Of a DNA stretch of 64,000 bases, positions 1-9,159 are shown in pieces. The translations under genes and the position numbers were made by a program. This DNA is from Streptomyces sp. CA-210063 (GTDB lineage: Bacteria > Actinomycetota > Actinomycetes > Streptomycetales > Streptomycetaceae): positions 4,960,001 through 5,024,000 of the forward strand of contig NZ_CP102512.1 in NCBI RefSeq assembly GCF_024612015.1. The letters run 5' to 3'. The stretch's first letter is position 1. The number at the start of each line of letters is the position of its first letter. The notes beneath the pieces are model-generated. The model was not told the origin of the DNA, did not search any database, and saw nothing but the letters and a program-made list of their open reading frames with translations.

Positions 1-1788
1 GAAGTCGTCCTCACCGAGGAGGACATCGAGGCCATGTCACTCGGGGAACCCACTCAGGCGCCCGCTCACGTCGAACTGTGCTTCACCGTGCTGTCCCCCT
101 CACTGGAGGACCTGGAGCACGGCCGGTTCGAACTGGTCACCGCCGGTCTGTCCCTCGCGGCCGGCACCACGACGGGCCGTTTCCTGACGATGCTGGACCA
201 GTCGGACCGCGAGCGGATGACCGCCGAGTACGCCGCCCTGCCAACGCTGGCCGCAGGAGCCGTACGCGGGCAGGTGTCCAGCCCACCCCTGCGCATCCCG
301 ACCCGCAACGTCGGCCGCGCCCCATCCGTCGTCCCGCACGTCCTCTCGGTCAGCGAGCACAACCCGGACGCCACCCTCGACCTGGACGACCTCGGCGTCG
401 TCGCCGACTCCCGACGCCTCTACCTGCTCTCCCTCTCCACCGGACAGCTCATCGAGCCCTCGGTCATGAACGCCGTGGAACTCAGCAGCGCCACCCACCC
501 CCTCGTCCGCTTCGTCACTGAACTGCACCGCTCCCACACCGCCATCCTCACCCCCTTCGCCTGGGGCGCGGCGGCCCGGCTGCCGTTTCTGCCCGAAGTC
601 CGCGTCGGCCGCACCATCCTGTCCGCCGCCTGCTGGCGGCTGAACGCACACGACCTCTCCGGCGACAGTCGCGACTGGACGTTCCGTTTCACCGACTGGC
701 GCATCCGCTACGGCGTGCCCCGCACCGTGTACGTCGGCGGCAACGACCAACGGCTCCGCCTCGACCTCGACATCAGCGCCCACCGCCAACTCCTGCGCGC
801 CGAACTGAACCGCCACGGAACGGTGACCCTGCACGAAGCGCCCGACGAGGCGGCGTTCGGCTGGGTTGGCCACGCCCACGAAATCACCGCGTCCTTCGCT
901 TCCGACCAACCGCCTTCCCTCGCGCCGATCAACCGCACGGCAACCGTCGTCCGCCACGACTCCAGCCGCCTGCCCGGCGCCGGCGAGTGGGCCTACCTGA
1001 AGCTGTACGGCAACGCCGACCGGGCACCCGAACTGCTGACCGCGCACCTCCCGAGCCTTCTCCACGGCTGGGACGCCGACGCACCGACGTGGTGGTTCAC
1101 CCGCTACAACGACCCTGACAGCCACCTCCGGCTGCGACTCCGCCTCCCGAACCCGAACACCTTCGGTGCGGTGGCGCAGCAAGTCGCCGCCTGGGCAGGT
1201 GAGCTGCGCACGGAGGGCCTGCTCCAACGTGTCCAGTGGGATACCGACGAGCCGGAGACCGGCCGCTACGGCACTGGCCCCGCCCTCACCGCAGCCGAAC
1301 AGGTCTTCGCCGCAGACTCCGCCGCCGCCCTCGCACAGATGGCTCTCCCCATCCCCGACAGCCTCCGGCCCGCCGTCACCGCCAGCAGCTTCGTCGACAT
1401 CGCCGACGCCTTCCTTGGCTCCCCAGCGGACGGACGGGCATGGCTTACGACGAACCTCCTGAAGAACGACGGCGAAGCCACCACCCGCGACGTACTCTCC
1501 GCAGCCGTCCACCTCTCCGCCCCGGGTCCCGACCACGCGGCCCTGCAAGCCTTGCCCCACGGTGAGCACCTCGCCACGACGTGGGCCCTGCGCCGCACCG
1601 CCTTGACTGCCTACCGCCAGGCTCTCGAAGCGCACGGTGCCGACCCCGCCACGGTTCTGCCGTCCCTTCTGCACATGCACCACAACCGGGCCGCCGGCAT
1701 CGCCCCCGACAGCGAAGCCATCTGCCGCCGCCTGGCCCGCGCCGCCGCCCTTTCCTGGACCGCAAGAGAAGAAGGAGCCCTGCGGTGA
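1..1788 (+). CDS. Lantibiotic dehydratase (LanB), 5'-truncated by window edge
   Basis: The frame is open from base 1, so the start lies upstream; about 595 residues are visible. The first part (up to about residue 300) resembles the C-terminal half of the LanB glutamylation/elimination region. From about residue 320 a SpaB_C domain follows, recognised by EWAYLKLYGNADRAPELL, WWFTRYNDPDSHLRLRL and a conserved arginine-rich strand. Enzymes of this family use glutamyl-tRNA to dehydrate Ser/Thr in a ribosomal precursor peptide, giving Dha/Dhb (family knowledge). The stop overlaps the GTG start of the LanC-like gene (GTGA at 1785-1788), so the two are translationally coupled. The arrangement dehydratase, cyclase, stand-alone SpaB_C protein is typical of FxLD-type lanthipeptide loci; the precursor and a methyltransferase would be expected upstream but cannot be seen. 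Confidence 0.9.
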   Translation, partial: EVVLTEEDIEAMSLGEPTQAPAHVELCFTVLSPSLEDLEHGRFELVTAGLSLAAGTTTGRFLTMLDQSDRERMTAEYAALPTLAAGAVRGQVSSPPLRIPTRNVGRAPSVVPHVLSVSEHNPDATLDLDDLGVVADSRRLYLLSLSTGQLIEPSVMNAVELSSATHPLVRFVTELHRSHTAILTPFAWGAAARLPFLPEVRVGRTILSAACWRLNAHDLSGDSRDWTFRFTDWRIRYGVPRTVYVGGNDQRLRLDLDISAHRQLLRAELNRHGTVTLHEAPDEAAFGWVGHAHEITASFASDQPPSLAPINRTATVVRHDSSRLPGAGEWAYLKLYGNADRAPELLTAHLPSLLHGWDADAPTWWFTRYNDPDSHLRLRLRLPNPNTFGAVAQQVAAWAGELRTEGLLQRVQWDTDEPETGRYGTGPALTAAEQVFAADSAAALAQMALPIPDSLRPAVTASSFVDIADAFLGSPADGRAWLTTNLLKNDGEATTRDVLSAAVHLSAPGPDHAALQALPHGEHLATTWALRRTALTAYRQALEAHGADPATVLPSLLHMHHNRAAGIAPDSEAICRRLARAAALSWTAREEGALR

Positions 1789-2933
1789 CCACCGCTCCGC
1801 CCGCCCTGGACACGGACGCCACCCTCCGGCAGTCCCTCGCCCGAGGCTCCCTCGGCATCGCACTGCTCCACGTCGAACGCGCTCGCCAGGGCACCGGATC
1901 CTGGCAGACCGCCCATCAGCAACTCACCGACATCGGACCGCTCTTGGACGGCAATGAGACCGGCCTGTTCCTCGGCGCGCCCGCGATGGCGTACGTGCTG
2001 CACTGGACCACCGTCGACAGCAACCGGTACACCGGCGCCCTGCAGACCCTCGACCGAATCGTCGCCGCCCACATCCAACGCCGACTGGCAGCAGCACACG
2101 CCCGCATCGACCGCGGCGAGCCGACCACCTTTGCCGAGTACGACCTCCTGCGCGGCCTGACCGGCCTCGGCGCCCTCCTCCTACGCCGCGCCCCCAAAGG
2201 CAACGAGCTCAAGGGCGTACTGGAGTATCTGGTGCGCCTGACCGAGCCGCTCCACACCGCCGACGGGCGAACCCGCCTGGGCTGGTGGGTGAGCCACAGC
2301 CCCGTCAACCTCACTGCTCCCGCCTCAGACGGCCACGCCAACGCCGGCCTCGCCCACGGCATCACCGGCCCGCTCGCCCTCCTCGCACTCGCCAAAATCC
2401 GCGGCACCACCGTGCCCGGCCACGAGACGGCGATGCTGCGGATCTGCCGCTGGCTGGACCAGATACGAGTGAACGACCACCGAGGCACCCGCTGGCCACG
2501 CTGGATCACCGAAACCACACCTGTGCCGCCGCACCTGGCCGCCCCCTCCTGGTGCTACGGCACCCCCGGCCTGGCCCGCGCCCAACAGCTCGCCGCCCTC
2601 GCCCTGAACGACCCCGACCGCAAACGCATGGCCGAACGAGCACTCCTCTACTGCCTGGCCGACCCCACCCAGCTCGACCAACTCACCAGCCGCGGCCTGT
2701 GCCACGGCCTCGGCGGGCTGCTCCGCGTCGTCCAACGCGTCACCCAGGACGCCGACGAACCCCGAGCCTTCGCCCACCACCTGCCACAGCTCAGCGAACG
2801 CTTCCTGACCACCGAACCTCCAACCGAGACCGGCTTCCTCAACGGCTCGGTCGGCGCGACCCTCGCAGTCCAGAACATCCAAGAAGGCGCCCTCCCAACC
2901 AGCGACTGGGACGCCTGCCTCCTCCTCATCTGA
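1785..2933 (+). CDS. Lanthionine synthetase C-like cyclase
   Basis: A 382-residue LanC-family protein starting at a GTG that overlaps the dehydratase stop. The zinc site is complete: His in AHGITG (about residue 191), Cys in SWCYGTPG (about 257), and Cys-His in GLCHGLGG (about 306-307). LanC enzymes add cysteine thiols to dehydro-residues to close (methyl)lanthionine rings, so the intact ligands predict an active cyclase. The length is close to the usual 400 residues. The longer open frame upstream overlaps the dehydratase gene and has no similarity, so the coupled GTG is preferred. It ends 23 bp before the next gene and is clearly in the same operon. Confidence 0.92.
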   Translation: MTTAPPALDTDATLRQSLARGSLGIALLHVERARQGTGSWQTAHQQLTDIGPLLDGNETGLFLGAPAMAYVLHWTTVDSNRYTGALQTLDRIVAAHIQRRLAAAHARIDRGEPTTFAEYDLLRGLTGLGALLLRRAPKGNELKGVLEYLVRLTEPLHTADGRTRLGWWVSHSPVNLTAPASDGHANAGLAHGITGPLALLALAKIRGTTVPGHETAMLRICRWLDQIRVNDHRGTRWPRWITETTPVPPHLAAPSWCYGTPGLARAQQLAALALNDPDRKRMAERALLYCLADPTQLDQLTSRGLCHGLGGLLRVVQRVTQDADEPRAFAHHLPQLSERFLTTEPPTETGFLNGSVGATLAVQNIQEGALPTSDWDACLLLI

Positions 2934-2956
2934 CCCCGCCACCGAAAGGGATCGGG

Positions 2957-3988
2957 ATGAACTTGCCCGATTGCAGCATGCTCGAGCAGGCCATCCTGGC
3001 CGTCCTCACCGGCACCCCGCTCACGGAGGCCGCCGGACGAGCGCAGACGTCGCCCGAGCATCTCGCCGAGACCACCGAGCGCTACCGGGACGCCGGCCGG
3101 TCGGCACTCGACCCCCAACTCAGCGGCTGGCACCAGGTGAACATCGAGTTCACCGACTACCCCACGGCAGAACGAACCTTCGGCGCCTACCTCCTGCCCG
3201 CCTTGCGCACCGGGCCAATCGGAGCGTGGTGGTTCGTGCGCAAGTACCCCTGGTGGCGTCTACGCGTCCAGCCGGGCCCGGGTACACGGGTGGAGGACGC
3301 CGTCGCACACCTCACTGAAGTACTCGACAGGGCCCTGTCCTGGGGCGTCGCCATGCGGTGGTGGCCCTTCCTGTACGAGCCGGAAACCATCGCCTTCGGC
3401 GGCCCGCACGGCATGACGCTCGCCCACACCCTGTTCCACACCGACAGCGTCGGAGTCCTCGACTACCACCAGCACCTGACCCACAGCACCAGCGTGCTCC
3501 CCGGCCCCAAAGAGACCTCCCTCCTCGTCACCACTCTGATGCTGCGGGCCGCCGGGTTGGAGTGGGGCGAACAGGGAGACGTATGGGGGCAGGTCGAAGC
3601 ACGACGCCCACTGCCCACAGACGTAGACCCCGACCAGGTCAGCACCATGGTGGCCCCGGTACAGCGACTCTTGACGCTCGACGCCGGCTCCGCACTCACC
3701 GACGGCCCACTCGCGCCGCTCGGGAACTGGGTGACCGGCGTGGAGCGCTCCGGTCAAGCCCTCGTAGACGCGGCACGCGCGGGCACGCTTCAGCTCGGCC
3801 TGCGCGGCATCCTGGCCCGGCACATCCTCTTCCACTGGAATCGGATGGGCTTCACCACCCGCCAACAGGCCATCTACTCCAGAGCAGCCAGGGAGACGAT
3901 TCTCGGTGGCCGGGAGTCTCCCTGGCCGCGGCCGTTCACCTCACTCAGCGACAACAGGGAGGCCCCGTTGTTCCACAGGCCGAGATAA
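2957..3988 (+). CDS. Stand-alone SpaB_C / thiopeptide-type bacteriocin biosynthesis protein
   Basis: 343 residues from an ATG preceded by AAAGGG at 2946-2950. The body matches the SpaB_C (TIGR03891-like) family: GWHQVNIEFTDYPTAERTF near the N-terminus, GAWWFVRKYPWWRLRVQPG, and the C-terminal HILFHWNRMGFTTRQQAIYS signature. In full LanB proteins this domain performs the elimination step; in thiopeptide loci the same fold does the cycloaddition that closes the macrocycle, and as a small stand-alone protein its role here is not certain. The last about 25 residues after the HWNR helix have no family counterpart. It is the last gene of the lanthipeptide operon in this window. Confidence 0.85.
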   Translation: MNLPDCSMLEQAILAVLTGTPLTEAAGRAQTSPEHLAETTERYRDAGRSALDPQLSGWHQVNIEFTDYPTAERTFGAYLLPALRTGPIGAWWFVRKYPWWRLRVQPGPGTRVEDAVAHLTEVLDRALSWGVAMRWWPFLYEPETIAFGGPHGMTLAHTLFHTDSVGVLDYHQHLTHSTSVLPGPKETSLLVTTLMLRAAGLEWGEQGDVWGQVEARRPLPTDVDPDQVSTMVAPVQRLLTLDAGSALTDGPLAPLGNWVTGVERSGQALVDAARAGTLQLGLRGILARHILFHWNRMGFTTRQQAIYSRAARETILGGRESPWPRPFTSLSDNREAPLFHRPR

Positions 3989-4272
3989 TCGCGGTGCACC
4001 GCGAGGATGCTGTGCTGCACCGCGAACGGCTCGAGGGACGGCTGAGGCGCGTGGTCGTCACGAACACGGCCGGGTCGGCCGCGAAGTGCACTCGGCGAAG
4101 ATCGGGCCCTGCCGCCAGGGCCGCAGCTCCCTCGCGGCGCTGAAGGCCACGTTCATTCCTCCCCCGCCCCGGGTCTACTCCGGTTCCGATGGCCTCGGCG
4201 AGCGTGACCACGACGGCGTCGACCTGGCGTTGGCGGATATAGACGAGCGTACGGTTGCCCAGTCCTTTCCAC
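3989..4272. other. Intergenic stretch with no supported gene
   Basis: 284 bp between the lanthipeptide operon and a convergent membrane-protein gene. Short open frames on both strands are arginine/proline-rich shadows. On the minus strand a readable stretch (ILAVHRDYLGLWNNGASLL, bases about 3935-4010) may be a decayed protein end, but I cannot place it in a family. Confidence 0.4.
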
Positions 4273-5322
4273 TCAGCTGCTCGTTGTCCCACTCGCGTCC
4301 CCGCTGGTGGATAGACGAAGGATCTTGTCCCAAGTAACCACTAGCCCTGCAGCGACGGCTGTGGCCAGGGCAACGCCCACAGCAGATGAAGCCAGGGCAA
4401 ACACAATGCCAGCGAGACAGAGGGTGAACGCGGCCCCTCGCAGCACCTGCTGCCGCCATGCTTTGCGCTCTCGGTGACTGTGCAACAGTCCGTCACCGGA
4501 TTCGCCCCCGGGTGCGAGATCGTACAGACGGCCGCTGGAGAGGACTTTCAGGATTCGCTCCACTTCGAGCAGAGTACGCTTCGCACCGTCGATCCGATCA
4601 AGTTCAACCCCGTCGCGAAGCTCACGTACAAGGGCAGCAGCTGCTGAGAACCGGGCGATGACCTGAGGCATGGGGTTACGGCCGTCGGGAAGCGCCCGCT
4701 GCACGGCATACCTCTCCAGTGCGATGGCGAAGTCCTCCAAAGCCCGGACGGCTGCAACGTGCGGGGAGTTGAAGGGTGTTGCTGTCGGAGGCTCCTTCCC
4801 CGTTACCTCCAGAGGCTGGAGAAGAGCCTCGTAGGCCCTCCGTGCCGTGACCGTCACAGCCTCGGTTGTCCACCGTTGCATGCCTTGGTTCGTGACCAGT
4901 GAGGCGACCACGGCAGTGATCAACAAGGGCGCCATCAGGGCCCCGATCGCGAGCGCGTCGCGCCAGACGTGCCAGGTTGTGCGCTCGATGGTTGTTGCAA
5001 GAGCGCCGCCCGCGGAGACGGATGTCGCGACGGGGACGATCATCTTGATGGCGAGCGCCCTCCTGGCCACCTGATAGAGGACGTCTTCGCGCTGCAAGTA
5101 GTCCAGCGTTGGACGGTCTGGACGGGTCGCCAAGGAGCTGTCACGGACCTGGCGCACCAGGTAAGCGCGGCGGCGTCTTGCGTGTGCCCGCGCGTGAGCC
5201 CAGCAGATCCGTTCCAAGAGTGTTCTGGTACCTCGGCGCTGCGACGTTGCCGTCATGGTCAGGGCCCATACCGACATTGTCCAAGCAGCGAAGATGACCG
5301 CCCCAAGCTCGGCTTTCGACAC
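4273..5322 (-). CDS. Conserved-looking membrane protein of unknown function
   Basis: About 349 residues from a GTG (VSKAELG) preceded by GAGGGGGAG. The N-terminal segment AVIFAAWTMSVWALTMTA is a membrane helix. Two further hydrophobic segments lie at about residues 92-150 (MIVPVATSVSAGGAL; ALAIGALMAPLLITAVVASL), and a C-terminal pair (AAFTLCLAGIVFALASSAVG; ALATAVAAGLVV) closes the protein. Between them is a charged, helical cytosolic region. No enzymatic motif is visible. It is divergent from the PD-(D/E)XK-like gene at 5466 with about 140 bp between starts, and sits between the lanthipeptide operon and a defence-rich region. Function unknown; a role linked to its divergent neighbour is only inference. 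Confidence 0.7.
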   Translation of the reverse strand: MSKAELGAVIFAAWTMSVWALTMTATSQRRGTRTLLERICWAHARAHARRRRAYLVRQVRDSSLATRPDRPTLDYLQREDVLYQVARRALAIKMIVPVATSVSAGGALATTIERTTWHVWRDALAIGALMAPLLITAVVASLVTNQGMQRWTTEAVTVTARRAYEALLQPLEVTGKEPPTATPFNSPHVAAVRALEDFAIALERYAVQRALPDGRNPMPQVIARFSAAAALVRELRDGVELDRIDGAKRTLLEVERILKVLSSGRLYDLAPGGESGDGLLHSHRERKAWRQQVLRGAAFTLCLAGIVFALASSAVGVALATAVAAGLVVTWDKILRLSTSGDASGTTSS

Positions 5323-5465
5323 GTTCTCCCCCTCTGAAACTTCGTGGGGCGCGCCCCATCGCAAGTTACCCCCAGGAGAGGGGTGTTGGCCGAGCCGGAG
5401 TCGGGCTCGTCACCGGCGCGGCGGCAACGTACAGTCCCCAAGTGCGCTACGAGCAAAGGCCATTG
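5323..5465. promoter_or_regulatory. Divergent promoter region
   Basis: 143 bp separate the start codons of the membrane protein (minus) and the nuclease-like gene (plus), so both promoters must lie here or in the 5' ends. No clear -10/-35 pair or operator palindrome is recognised. Confidence 0.45.
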
Positions 5466-6215
5466 ATGCCTCAACCTGGAGCGTTCCCTGATGAGAAGGC
5501 GCTCTCTGCTGTTGTCCTAGGCAAGCTCGACCGGTGGTTCCACATCGAGGAGCAGATACCAGGGCGCTACTGGACCGGCGAAGAGACGCGCATAGACGCA
5601 GTACTCAGGCCCAGAGATCCGAAAGGGTGGCACGATGATGCCCCCGCGTTCGGTGTTGAGTTCAAGAATCCCACCCCGAACACCAGCACCGGACACCGCT
5701 ACGGCTGGGTCACCCAGGCCGTTGGTTACGCCCATTGCGAGTGGCAGGGATACGGAAGACTCGGGATCTTCTTGTGCCCATCGCCTCTGTCCTGGCTTCT
5801 GTCCCGCGCTGATGAAGTCGCCTCCGCCCGTCAGAAGAGGATTGGTCCCGAATCGCTGGAGCAGGAGCGAGTGAGGGTTCGTGAGTATGGACGACTATTC
5901 GGCAAGGAGTACTCCGATGCCTACGTCGACCGTGAAGCGCTGCTGGCCCATCGGCGCACCCTCGGGGAATTGACCTACGAGGAGTTCACCGCTCGCGCCG
6001 ACGGGTTCGTCAACGCGGACGAGCGCCAGCAGGAGCATGATCTCCGAATGGCCGACGAACTGACCCACCTCATAGGGCAACTCGGCGTCGGTGAGCTCAT
6101 GCCCTACGAGAAGATCGGCTGGGCGCTCACGCGGTCAGGTATGCGGCTGTGGAGCGAGCAGGACGGAGTGACCCGTGTCCCATTCCAGCTGCGGCCGCGT
6201 ATCGGCTCCCGATGA
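5466..6215 (+). CDS. PD-(D/E)XK nuclease-like protein
   Basis: 249 residues from an ATG with AAAGG seven bases upstream; an in-frame GTG at 5442 is an alternative. The N-terminal third has the order expected of a PD-(D/E)XK core: an early acidic helix (KLDRWFHIEEQI), Asp in TRIDAVLRP, then the E-x-K strand GVEFKN, then a Gln-containing helix (VTQAVGYAHCEW). Family members include restriction enzymes and DNA-repair nucleases. The C-terminal half is charged and helical (RADGFVNADERQQEHDLRM) and I do not recognise it. It is divergent from a membrane-protein gene and 3' to 3' with the gene at 6504, with a strong hairpin between them. The nuclease assignment is motif-based and tentative. Confidence 0.55.
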   Translation: MPQPGAFPDEKALSAVVLGKLDRWFHIEEQIPGRYWTGEETRIDAVLRPRDPKGWHDDAPAFGVEFKNPTPNTSTGHRYGWVTQAVGYAHCEWQGYGRLGIFLCPSPLSWLLSRADEVASARQKRIGPESLEQERVRVREYGRLFGKEYSDAYVDREALLAHRRTLGELTYEEFTARADGFVNADERQQEHDLRMADELTHLIGQLGVGELMPYEKIGWALTRSGMRLWSEQDGVTRVPFQLRPRIGSR

Positions 6216-6385
6216 AATGCGTGAGTGGGTGCGTCCACGGCGCATCACTGTGTCAACCTCGGTCCCGCAAGAGCAGCGCTCCCGGCGCGGCCAGCGAATG
6301 ACGCCGCGCCTTGGACGCGGCATTCCCAACTGATGCGCGCAACAAATCCAGGTGCCGCAGGCCCCCTAAGCAGCAGGAACCCGTC

Positions 6386-6425
6386 GGCCCCCTGTACCCG
6401 GTGGTGGGACCGGCTACAGGGGGCC
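6386..6425. terminator. Strong bidirectional hairpin terminator
   Basis: Arms GGCCCCCTGTA (6386-6396) and TACAGGGGGCC (6415-6425) are perfect complements, and an inner CCGGT/ACCGG pair extends the stem around a GGTGGG loop. It lies between two convergent genes (ending at 6215 and 6504), so it probably serves both. Confidence 0.75.
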
Positions 6426-6503
6426 TTGGATGAGGGCGGGTGGGAAAAGCGGCCGGGGCTCAGACAGACCATCTCTCTGGCTGTCGGGCGGCGTTCTCCC
6501 CCG

Positions 6504-7490
6504 TCACGCAGCCAGCGGCGGTGCCTCCTCTGCCTGCGCGGGGGGCGCAAGGAGGGGGAAGGCACAGTCCTCTGGGCGCCGGCCCATCCGTTGCGCAATG
6601 ACCGCCGCGAGCAGCGCGACCCCCGGACCGGTCACCGGCGAGCGTTCCATTCCCACGTAGAAGATCCCGTTCTCGTCGGGTTCGGCATCCACGCGGTCGA
6701 GGCTGGCGGACAGCGCGGCGCAGTACCCCCACAGGTCCGCTCGCAGCCCGCTGGGGATGTCCGTGCGGACCCAGACCAGGGGGTGCAGCACTCCCTGGTC
6801 GTCGTAGCCGATCGCGACCATAGCCCCCACGCCGTCGGGAAGCGGATAGACCTCCTCCGGCATGTCCTCGGCCGTGCCAGCGAGTGCGTCGGTGATCAGC
6901 GTGCGCAGTGCCGCGATCGACTCCTCGTCGCTGCGCCAGCCGTGCAGTGGCGCGTAGGCAGATCCTTCGTAGAGCTCGCGCACTTCCTTGCTCTGCTTCG
7001 TGCGGACTTCGGGTGGATCGACTGCTGGAACGTCCTCCGGGTCGACCTCCTCCAGGAAGGTCTCGGCGAAGGTCACCTCTTCCTCCGAGTCCACTGTGAT
7101 GGCGGCCCAGCCATGACCGATGTGTTCGGCGAAGAGCCGCCGGATTCGGTGCTTCTTCGCCTCCTCGGACAGTCCGGGGACCGTGATGACGAGGATCCGG
7201 CCGCGGAGGGCGATGAGCCATGCCTGATGGTCGTCGATCAGCTCCCTCTCGGAGAACGTCACACCCAGGATGTCACCCAGGACCTCGACCGGCAGAGCCC
7301 ACGCGTCATGCGCCCGCAGCGGCGATGCTGCTTGCTCTGTCACCGAGGGAGATGAGCGCGGCGCGCCGGTAGCAGGCTGTTTCTCGTCAGACTCGGGCGC
7401 TGTCCGTGACTGTGTGATCCGAATTGGGCACCACGATGCTTCCTTTCGCCAGGAAATTGAGTAAATCCAGTCTTTGCTGGGAAAGTGCAC
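6504..7490 (-). CDS. Unknown protein divergent from the Wadjet operon
   Basis: Up to 328 residues; the start is uncertain (GTG at 7490, or a GTG about 50 residues in, at VTEQAASPLR). Coding character is clear from about residue 60: ILGVTFSERELIDDHQAWLIALRGRILVIT, then an acidic linker, and a C-terminal domain with GVGAMVAIGYDDQGVLHPLVWVRTD and GIFYVGMERSPVTGPG. It is acidic and soluble with no signal peptide, membrane helix or familiar catalytic motif. Its 5' end faces jetA across about 150 bp, suggesting shared regulation. Whether it is an accessory to Wadjet or an unrelated gene cannot be told from sequence alone. Confidence 0.65.
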   Translation of the reverse strand: MHFPSKDWIYSISWRKEASWCPIRITQSRTAPESDEKQPATGAPRSSPSVTEQAASPLRAHDAWALPVEVLGDILGVTFSERELIDDHQAWLIALRGRILVITVPGLSEEAKKHRIRRLFAEHIGHGWAAITVDSEEEVTFAETFLEEVDPEDVPAVDPPEVRTKQSKEVRELYEGSAYAPLHGWRSDEESIAALRTLITDALAGTAEDMPEEVYPLPDGVGAMVAIGYDDQGVLHPLVWVRTDIPSGLRADLWGYCAALSASLDRVDAEPDENGIFYVGMERSPVTGPGVALLAAVIAQRMGRRPEDCAFPLLAPPAQAEEAPPLAA

Positions 7491-7644
7491 GGCGCCACAT
7501 ATAGTCGGAAAAGGTCTTCTCGTTTGCTCTGCACCTGCCAGACTGGGAGCCCCGCACGCCGGAGGGGTCGCGGCTTCGGCGGCTGGACATACTCTTTTGC
7601 ATCAGGGAGTCGACGGCTGAGCCCAACCGGCTGAGGAGGTGCGC
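7491..7644. promoter_or_regulatory. Divergent promoter region of jetA and the unknown gene
   Basis: 154 bp between divergent starts, noticeably richer in A/T than its surroundings (for example 7440-7510), as expected for a promoter. GAGGAGG at 7633-7639 is the ribosome-binding site that fixes the jetA start at GTG 7645 rather than at GTG 7639, which it overlaps. Confidence 0.55.
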
Positions 7645-9159
7645 GTGAAGAGCACCGGTTCTCCGCTGACGAGCACTGCCGCGCGCCGCCGTCGAACACT
7701 TGCGCACCTCTCGCCAATTTTCGAGGTGCACCTGAACCGGGCGAGGAACCCGTCGAGTGTGCAATGGGAGGCGTATGACTTCGTCGCCTTGATCCAGTCG
7801 TGCGTGGACATGATCGCTCTGTCCTCTGGGCTGGAGGGCAATCTTGGCGCGCCACGTGACGAGGTGCTCGCCGACATGGCCCGTGTCTCTGGGAGCATGG
7901 CCCCACACCGCCCTGCTGAGGAACACGCGCACGTTGCCCGGCATCTCCTCGACCACCTTCTCCGCCACGCCGAGCCGACCCCGTACTTCAATGTCGAGTA
8001 CGCGGATCCGGATTCCAGCTGGCAGCCGGTGCCCCTTCAGGTACGCGTGCTGTACGAGACGCTGGCCGCCGACGGGCGCGCCCTGTATGTCAACGCCGAC
8101 AACACCGCCGTGACTCTGCTGCTCATCGCGACCAACCGGTCGTTGGAGGACGAGCACGAGGCGGTGATCGCGGTCATGCGAGCGCAGGCCGAGAGCGGGC
8201 GTCTGGATGCGGCGATCGACTCGGCGGAGGACGCCCTGACGCTGTCGCGAACCTACGCGGCGAACGTCCGGCGCATGATCGCCGAGGCCGAGCGGGATGT
8301 CACCCGCGTCGACTACCTGCGAGTCCTGCGGCCCGAGCTGGTAGCTGCGGCTGCGCATCTGGAGCGGCGCATCAGCGTCGACGGCACGTTGTTGCGGCAC
8401 CTGGAAAACCTACGGGCCGACGCCTCCGAGGAGCAGGAACCTGTGGCTGTGCGGCAGTTGTCCGTGGCCGCGTCGCGGCTTGGTGACGCGGTGGAAACCC
8501 TGGCTGTGCTGCAGACCGATGTGATCGGGGCCGCTCCGCGCTGGCGTGAGGCCCAGGCCGCGCAGGCTTTCAGCGCTGTGCCGGTGAGCGAGATCGACCC
8601 GACAGCGGACGTACTGTCGGCGCTGCTGGGCGGCCTACCGTTGCCCCGTGGTGCTGAGTTGTCTCCACCGGCTCCACGGGTGCTGTTGGATGTCGCGGCG
8701 CTCGCGGACCGACTTGCCGTACCGCCGAAGCAGGTGCCGGAGCCGGATGCTGCGCCCATTGTGGACGAGCCGCTCGAAGACGCTGACGGGGTGTACGAGC
8801 AGTTCCCGGAGCAGTTCCATGATGTGGCCCATGTACTGCGGGCTCATCGGATCATGCCTGGCGCCAAGGCTCGTCTGACCGACCTGCTGGCCGATGCCGA
8901 CCGGCTGTTCGCCGCCGAGGGGCCGTCCGCCGTCGTCGACGGGCTGGTCGCCGTCGTCGGGGGTTCACGTGACACCGCCCGCCGCAGGCTGCGGCTGCTG
9001 CTCGCGCTCGACGCGATGATGCTCTGGCGGCCCGACGGCTGGCCCGACGCTTCGGACGAGTGGTGGGCGTTGGACGACGGGATACGAGGGGTGTTCGCGG
9101 ACCTGGACGTTCCCGATGTGCTCGTCTGCCGGAAAGAGGACGAAGATGACAGCTCGTGA
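7645..9159 (+). CDS. jetA: Wadjet anti-plasmid protein JetA
   Basis: About 504 residues. First gene of a four-gene operon with the JetA-JetB-JetC-JetD order and sizes. JetA is the kleisin-like subunit of this MukBEF/MksBEF-like complex, joining the SMC head domains (family knowledge). Here it is mostly helical: PIFEVHLNRARNPSSVQWEAYDFVALIQS at the start, long helices (residues about 180-280), an Asp/Pro-rich linker around residues 340-375, and a C-terminal winged-helix-like segment (VDGLVAVVGGSRDTARRRL). The assignment rests mainly on the unmistakable JetC and JetD downstream. Its 3' end overlaps jetB by 14 bp. Confidence 0.88.
   Translation: MKSTGSPLTSTAARRRRTLAHLSPIFEVHLNRARNPSSVQWEAYDFVALIQSCVDMIALSSGLEGNLGAPRDEVLADMARVSGSMAPHRPAEEHAHVARHLLDHLLRHAEPTPYFNVEYADPDSSWQPVPLQVRVLYETLAADGRALYVNADNTAVTLLLIATNRSLEDEHEAVIAVMRAQAESGRLDAAIDSAEDALTLSRTYAANVRRMIAEAERDVTRVDYLRVLRPELVAAAAHLERRISVDGTLLRHLENLRADASEEQEPVAVRQLSVAASRLGDAVETLAVLQTDVIGAAPRWREAQAAQAFSAVPVSEIDPTADVLSALLGGLPLPRGAELSPPAPRVLLDVAALADRLAVPPKQVPEPDAAPIVDEPLEDADGVYEQFPEQFHDVAHVLRAHRIMPGAKARLTDLLADADRLFAAEGPSAVVDGLVAVVGGSRDTARRRLRLLLALDAMMLWRPDGWPDASDEWWALDDGIRGVFADLDVPDVLVCRKEDEDDSS

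Noticed and set aside
6225..7355. 376-residue plus-strand frame
   Set aside because: Shadow of the unknown minus-strand gene at 6504; runs through the terminator hairpin and has no motif.
7387..8400. 337-residue minus-strand frame through jetA
   Set aside because: Opposes a clearly coding gene and has no recognisable domain; only its end runs through the promoter region.
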